This document shows, piece by piece, positions 59,030 to 64,000 of a stretch of 64,000 bases of DNA (its first letter is position 1; each line of letters opens with the position of its first letter). This DNA is from Cryptomeria japonica (lineage: Eukaryota; Streptophyta; Pinopsida; Cupressales; Cupressaceae). A program made the position numbers and the translations under genes. The stretch covers positions 767,223,330-767,287,329 of the forward strand of contig NC_081408.1 of the NCBI RefSeq assembly GCF_030272615.1. The letters are read 5' to 3'. Under the pieces are notes generated by a model. The model saw nothing but the letters and a program-made list of their open reading frames with translations. It made no database searches and was not told where the DNA came from.

Positions 59030-60328
59030 CTATTGGAAAGAAGTAAACTCAGAAAACAGAAGTTTTTCTCTAATATCTTTTTGTAAATTAGAAATAAAGA
59101 TTCTTTGAATATCATTGTTAGGTACTGGAAAAGAAATTTGAGCATACAAATGCTTATATCTACCAATGAAATCAATCACTTTTTCTTTAACACCTTGTTT
59201 ACAATGCATTAAATCAATCAAAGTAACTTTAGGACTTATATTGTTTTGAAATTGTTGAATAAAAGCATTTGCAAGTTGTTGGAAAGAAGTAATAGAATAG
59301 GAAGGCAACAAGCAATACCATTGTAGAGCCTTGTCTCTTAATGTTTTAGTAAATAGTTTTGCAAGCAACCTTTGGTCATGAGCAAAATCAGTACATATTG
59401 TTTGAAAAGTCTTAACATGTGTTAGAGGATCACCATTACCATTGTAAAGCTCCAATTGTGGGATTTCAACATGCTTAGGGGGAATTGCTCGAACAATATC
59501 AAGAGAAAGTGGGCTCGCAACATCAAATGTGGGCACACTAAACTTAGATTGATTCATAGAGGCAATTTGTTGCTGTAAAGAAGAGACAGTTTGTACAAGA
59601 TTGTTAATGGTCGCTTCAATCGACGAATTCATATTAGACGTGTTAGATTGTGATGGAGGTATTATGTTATTGAAAGAAGGTATTGATTGAGAGTAAGGTG
59701 GTGGGACACTATGATAGTTAGTCATAGGAGATGATTGGAAAGGAGGAACACTACAAGGAGGAATGGAATGGTTAAATGAATTGCCCCCTTGTGCCAAGTT
59801 CATTTGTGGAGATGTTATAGGAACACTCATTGAAGGAATGAATGAAGAAGTCGGATTAAATGAAGGAAGAGGGTTAATTGAAGAAGAAGGATTTCCCCCA
59901 TGACTGGTGATCATAGGTGGAATGTCTTGTATTGAAGTAGTCATTATGTTTGATGTAAAAGTAGGTATACTAGCAATAGAAGTCATCAAAGGGATAGAAT
60001 GATTGACTTGAGTAGGAGGTTGTGTATAACCCAAAGTTTCAGCACAACTCTTCATAGGCATCACATTCGAATCCACAATGTGTGCAATACTATGCAAAAT
60101 ATCAATTCCATTCTTATCATTTTGAACCATACATTTTAGACCCTCAATTAAGGAAAGAGCTTGACTATCGGGGTATTCTTGAGACATCCATTGTCGAAAA
60201 TCATCAAATTGGTTATCCAATTTCGAAAGTTGTTCTACAGAAACCTCATGGAGAGCTTATTCATCATTAAGAGGATTAGAGGAATTACCCGTGTCCTCAT
60301 TAAAAAGGCCATTCAAATTAGGTTCCAT
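59030..60328 (-). pseudogene. element G gag
   Basis: Likely start ATG 60328 (MEPNLNGLFNEDTG); a TAA near 60258 precedes the long open part (60220-59030). N-terminal half is low-complexity (Ser, Pro, Asn, Ile), with a coiled-coil-like piece (INNLVQTVSSLQQQIASMNQ). Then the retrotransposon gag domain: IPQLELYNGNGDPLTHVKTF, LFTKTLRDKALQWYCLLP, SFQQLANAFIQQFQNN, MHCKQGVKEKVIDFIGRYKH. It ends in SEFTSFQ followed by TAG where a Gln codon is the likely original. Forms particles; this copy cannot be made whole. Confidence 0.88.
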
Positions 60329-61586
60329 CTCCTTGGTAATTAAACTTTGGAAAGACTTAATTCTAAGGCTTCGTCTAACGGGAATAGTGTAAGTAGGGCT
60401 TATTGTTGTAAAACTCATGCACTAAAGAGAGAGAGAAGATTTTGAATTTAGAGGTAGCAAATTTCAATAAAATCAGCCAATCTCCTAGATTTAAGCTGTT
60501 GAATGCAATCAGGACAATCTCCCGAAATTTCAAAAAAAATGTCCGGGACCGTGGCGAACGGAGTGCACACGGTCCTCGCAACTTTTTTCAAAATTTTCAG
60601 GGATGAAAGTTATGATGATTTTAAAGCTAATCTGAAAAAATTGAGTGATTTTACGATCTATAGATAGGCCAAATTAAATTTGCAATCTCAAAATTGAACC
60701 CTACCAAGATCGCTGAAAAATGCAAAATTTGAATTTTGAAAAAGAGAGGGAAACTGAAATTTTAAATTTTATGATTTTAGAGGGAATACTAAAAGCAATG
60801 CAGGTTTTGAAATTTAAAAATTGACTCAATTTCAGGCAAAATTCAATTTTGAAAGTGGAAATCAAGGTTGTTGCAATTAAACATTTAATTTCAAAAGTCA
60901 CAAATTGCAAAAATTTGAATAAAGCACTGAAATTTCGAATGAATGCCAACACACTTTTCAGATTTAGGATAGTAAGAAGCACAATTTTGACATGAATTTC
61001 AATTTCAATAATTTTTGAATGATTAGAAGCCTTAATCCAAGCAATCACTAGACCAACTTTGACTTTAATTTTGAAAGTGTTAGAATTGATGAAATCAGCC
61101 AAAATTCTGGATTTTAGCAAAAAAATACAGTAAGATCTAGCTCCCGAAATTTCAGAAAAAATGTCGGGGACAATGGCGCTCGGGGTGCACATGGTCCTCG
61201 CAACTTTTTTCCAAATTTTCAGGGATGAGAGATATTATGATTTTGTTGTGGAATCCAAAGTTACAGCCGATTTGGAGGTGTTTTAATCAGCGAAATCATC
61301 AACTAAAGGCTGAATTAAGAGGGTTTTAAAAAATTAGGGTTTTGACACTTAACCACTTAATTTTCAAAATTAAAGCATAGATATGATTTGACAATTTGCA
61401 GTAGGAGGGAAGATCTGAAACAAGCATTAGCAATTAAACATTTCACAAGCTCAATTACTAAAAAGAAAATTTTAGGGTTTTTATGCAATTAACCTCTAAA
61501 ATTTGCAAAAAAATCAAACATGGAAATGTAATTAAGGAAGCAAATTTTTCAGATCTAACCATGAATAATCAGAATTAGGATGTTCA
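60329..61586 (-). other. element G leader with internal repeats
   Basis: Non-coding. A module with 'gtgcacacggtcctcgcaac' (60530-60620) recurs diverged at 61150-61245, preceded each time by 'gaaatcagccaa' and 'cccgaaatttca'. A related piece lies in both LTRs (near 55345 and 61980). Open frame 60701-61192 on the minus strand is A/T-driven and not supported as a gene. Confidence 0.6.
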
Positions 61587-61602
61587 CGTCAGGTTCACCA
61601 AA
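61584..61602 (-). other. candidate primer binding site of element G
   Basis: Minus-strand TTTGGTGAACCTGACGTGAA just inside the 5' LTR; the TGG start fits pairing with a tRNA 3'-CCA end. I cannot name the tRNA with confidence. Confidence 0.55.
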
Positions 61603-61603
61603 A

Positions 61604-62837
61604 TGTAAAGTGGAAAAATCGAACCCTAGGTGTTCTCCCCCCACTCCAAGGAGAAAGGGGGTCACTAGGATTGACGGTTTTCACTTAGGAGGGACTTTAC
61701 ATTCAAAAGAGGGGTTGAAACCCACAAGATCCAATCCCTCACAATGCAAGACTAGATTCTAAATGAGTTTCAAGGGTTGAGACATCAAGGATACCCTCTT
61801 TTGTAAAGAATGTTGATAGAAAGATTGAACTAGGAATGCATGTAAAGTAAGAAAGATTCGCTTATAAACAGAGATAGGGATACGGGATGAAGCTACGGAC
61901 CTGGAACTAGCAGTAAAATGTTGAGATGATGCTATTCTGCAAATTTGAGCAAAAGTTGATGGGACGATGGTGCCCGGCATGCACACGGTCCTCCGAAAAA
62001 TCCGCGAAACGAAGGGGGATTTGTTCGTCTCTGCACAAGGATTCCAAATCTTCAATTACAGCTGCGTACCTGCAACCTACACACAGAAAAGAGAGGATGA
62101 TTGGGGGGTTAGGGATTAGGGGTTTGCCTTTAGGTCAAACCCCGGTTTTGGAATTAACCAAGAAATGAGAATGCTGTAAATGTAAATGTTTGTAATGTAA
62201 ACAAGTACTGATACCTTGTTGTAAGAATGTTTGTATTCTTACATGCGAAGGTGTAATGAATGTTGTATTTTGTATGTTGTAAGTGATCTCCTCTTCAATG
62301 GTTGAATCCTTGTCTTGAATGCAACACTTAGCCTTGAATGGAGACTTAGAATGCTCAATTGCTTGAAGGAATGCTTGAATGCTTGAATGTTTGAATGTTT
62401 GAATATCGCTTCCGCCTCTTGCTTGCATATATTTTCCTTTTTTTCTCTTTCCTCTTCAAATGGGAGGGGAAATGTAGTTTATATACTTGTCAATTAGGGT
62501 TGATAGACTGATTTTTTCGACCTTAGGCTGACCTGGAAACATTATTTCCTGAATTGCAAACTTAAAGACCTGATGCCCAAAAGAGACCGAGCCCAAAATA
62601 GGGCCAGGGACCAGGGCACTGGGCACCATGGTCCTGAGGGACTAGGGCACTGGGCGCCATGGTCCCACCTCCTGGGACAGCAGGATGCAAGGAAGGATCA
62701 GGCCAAGGTGCAGAAATATGTAGTTTTTGGTGTCGTAAACAAGTTTCGGGGTCTCCATTCAGGTTCAACGTTGCGCCGCCATCATGAAGACCCAAATGCA
62801 GTCGAAATTGCAAGTGTCGCAATTTTAGGACGCTACA
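61604..62837 (-). mobile_element. 5' LTR of element G
   Basis: 1234 bp, same ends as the 3' LTR, with two 31-bp units at 62619 and 62650. A TATA-like 'tagtttatatacttg' lies near 62475 on the plus strand (reads AAGTATATAAACTA on the element strand). Confidence 0.93.
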
Positions 62838-63207
62838 CATCGATATGAAAATGATCAACTGGATTCATCAATACAGTGAATATAGGCCTTCTTATATAGG
62901 CAAGGCCATATGGATGTACGAGCACACAATCATGACATGTGACTCAATGAGAAACATGGGTAGGTAAGAAATACTAGGGGTAGGTAGGAAAAATAATATA
63001 ATATTCCACAAGAGGTGGATGACCCACCGAATGTGGAGTGTAATAGCAAAATAAGACTACAATAGGTGGAATTTCTCCTACAAGCTCTATCCCTATGTGC
63101 ACACTTCCCTAAGTGTCTCAAATCTAAACTACGAAGAAATGCATTATCCTAAGTTAACTTAAGTAAAGTGTAATAATATCCATAATGAATATTTATTTAC
63201 ACCAACA
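62838..63207 (-). mobile_element. copia X2 3' LTR, right part
   Basis: On the element strand starts TGTTGGTGTAAATAAATA at 63207, like the X1 LTR, and contains TATATAAGAAGGCC near 62900 as a TATA box. Cut at 62842 by element G; 62838-62842 is the second copy of the G target sequence. Confidence 0.85.
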
Positions 63208-63476
63208 CCCCCCCTTAAGTGCAACTTAGGGGAATGAAGACTTAAGTCAACAATGCAAGATGGGTCCTGGCTACTAGGCCATGATAGGTACCCATGTACA
63301 ATATGAAAATGCAAGCAAAACTATGCAAAGAAATCTCTCACAAACGGAGAAAAGGAGAAAACCCAATGGGAAAAAACTCCCCCCCAAAAGAGAGATGAAA
63401 GTAAAAAAGACTCTTAAAGAAGAAGGACAAAACCTCAAAGAGGAAAAAGTCCCCCCCATAAGAGAGGAAGGAGAAG
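63208..63476 (-). other. copia X2 3' untranslated region and polypurine tract
   Basis: CTTAAGGGGGGG before the LTR. The stretch with 'ggcctagtagcc' and 'catcttgcattgtt' also occurs at 36440-36480 (X1). Confidence 0.8.
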
Positions 63477-64000
63477 TCAACTGACCCCCCCTAATGACAC
63501 ATCCCGCACCCCTAAGAGAACTCGCAACTGCTGGAACTTACTCTCGGTGAAAGGTTTGGTGAATATGTCTGCAACCTGCTCCACTATAGGACAATATTGC
63601 AAATCAATGACCTGCTCCTGAATGAGCTCTCGGATATAGTGCATATTAATTTTGATGTGTTTGGTCCGCTAGTGCTGGACTGAGTTCTTCGAGATTGCAA
63701 TAGCACTCTGATTGTCTCAATGTAGCACTGTCGGCCATGGAGTGGTGAACCCAAACTCTGTGAGTATCTGCTGGAGCCAAATGGTCTCAGTCGCTGCGTT
63801 AACAGTGCCTTGATACTCAGCCTCAGTCGAAGAGAGAGCAATAGCATGTTGCATCTTTCTCTGCCAACAAATGGGGCCTGAACCAAGGTGAAAACTGTAA
63901 CCAGAAGTAGACTTACGATCATCAAGATCACTAGCCCAATTGGAGTCTGTGTAACCAACCAGGCGAAGTCCTGTTCCTACTGCATAGTGAATCCCATGGT
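63477..64000 (-). pseudogene. copia X2 RNase H (cut by window edge)
   Basis: Minus strand, C-terminal part of a copia polyprotein: LVGYTDSNWASDLDDRKSTS (Asp), IALSSTEAEYQGTVNAATET (Glu), DNQSAIAISKNSVQH (Asp box, preceded by TGA where Trp or Cys is usual), HIKINMHYIRELIQEQ, VADIFTKPF, ending GVRDVSLGGVS and TGA at 63477. Two in-frame stops show it is inactive. RT and the rest lie beyond the right edge. Confidence 0.93.

Larger units (their letters stand above)
54970..62837 (-). mobile_element. element G, Ty3/gypsy-type, gag-protease only, complete ends
   Basis: 7868 bp with two LTRs (1265 and 1234 bp) and the 5-bp target duplication CATCG (54965-54969 and 62838-62842). Reading leftwards: 5' LTR, primer site, 1.3-kb leader, gag, protease-like region, an acidic C-terminal segment, a non-coding 0.75 kb, polypurine tract and 3' LTR. 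No RT, RNase H or integrase motif occurs in the 5.4-kb interior, so it is non-autonomous. LTRs differ by about 3% by eye, so it is younger than copia D. Confidence 0.92.

Noticed and set aside
59030-59032. Programmed readthrough of the TAG in element G gag
   Set aside because: The stop falls inside gag rather than between gag and pol, no downstream signal is evident, and a CAG-to-TAG change explains it. Left as a mutation.
63584-63958. 124-codon minus-strand frame near the right edge as a novel gene
   Set aside because: It is out of frame with the copia RNase H, whose motifs read clearly in the neighbouring frame.

Overview
This is plant nuclear DNA made almost entirely of dead or dying retrotransposons. 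It is AT-rich and I see no convincing intact host gene, no tRNA or rRNA gene and no CRISPR array. The element types (Ty1/copia with a Met-tRNA primer site, Ty3/gypsy, and L1-type LINEs, some with an RNase H domain) and a decayed pentatricopeptide-repeat (PPR) gene indicate a land plant. The density of old nested copies, the long LINE tails and the absence of genes suggest a large-genome seed plant, possibly a gymnosperm. That last step is inference.

Layout. 1-1588: 3' end of a gypsy element (+) with its LTR, next to a decayed copia element (-, 1589-4541) whose primer site and probable LTR remain. 4.5-10.1 kb: AT-rich DNA with a PPR pseudogene near 5.7-6.1 kb and a minisatellite near 9.3 kb. 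10.1-16.3 kb: LINE A (+), endonuclease-RT-RNase H. 16.8-22.8 kb: two copies (R1, R2) of an interspersed repeat called R here, with a recent 181-bp tandem duplication between them. 22842-28330: complete but inactivated copia element D (+) with both LTRs and the target duplication CACTC. 28.6-32.4 kb: 5'-truncated LINE C (+) with a duplicated tail, followed by an unrecognised ORF broken by one stop. 33-44.5 kb: fragments (R3, R4, repeat pairs S and T, a copia LTR, a gypsy gag relic, microsatellites). 44586-51473: two LINEs (B1 6.2 kb, B2 0.66 kb) inserted one after the other at the same target inside an inverted R copy, leaving three copies of the target sequence. 52.6-54.9 kb: S2 and a LINE RNase H relic (E). 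54970-62837: complete gypsy-type element G (-) with two LTRs and the target duplication CATCG. It encodes only gag plus a protease-like region and lies inside the 3' LTR of copia element X2, whose RNase H runs off the right edge.

How the parts relate. The only machinery encoded is for retrotransposition: gag/protease/integrase/RT/RNase H for copia, and EN/RT (with or without RNase H) for LINEs. All sizeable coding regions carry stops, frameshifts or lost catalytic residues. G would depend on enzymes from another element. Nesting gives a relative order: R before B2, B2 before B1; X2 before G; the left copia before the gypsy LTR at 804. By eye, G's LTRs differ by about 3% and D's by about 8-10%, so G looks younger than D. 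The best observations are the double LINE insertion, the gag-protease-only element G with its 31-bp LTR repeat, the R family, and the unknown ORF at 31713-32411.
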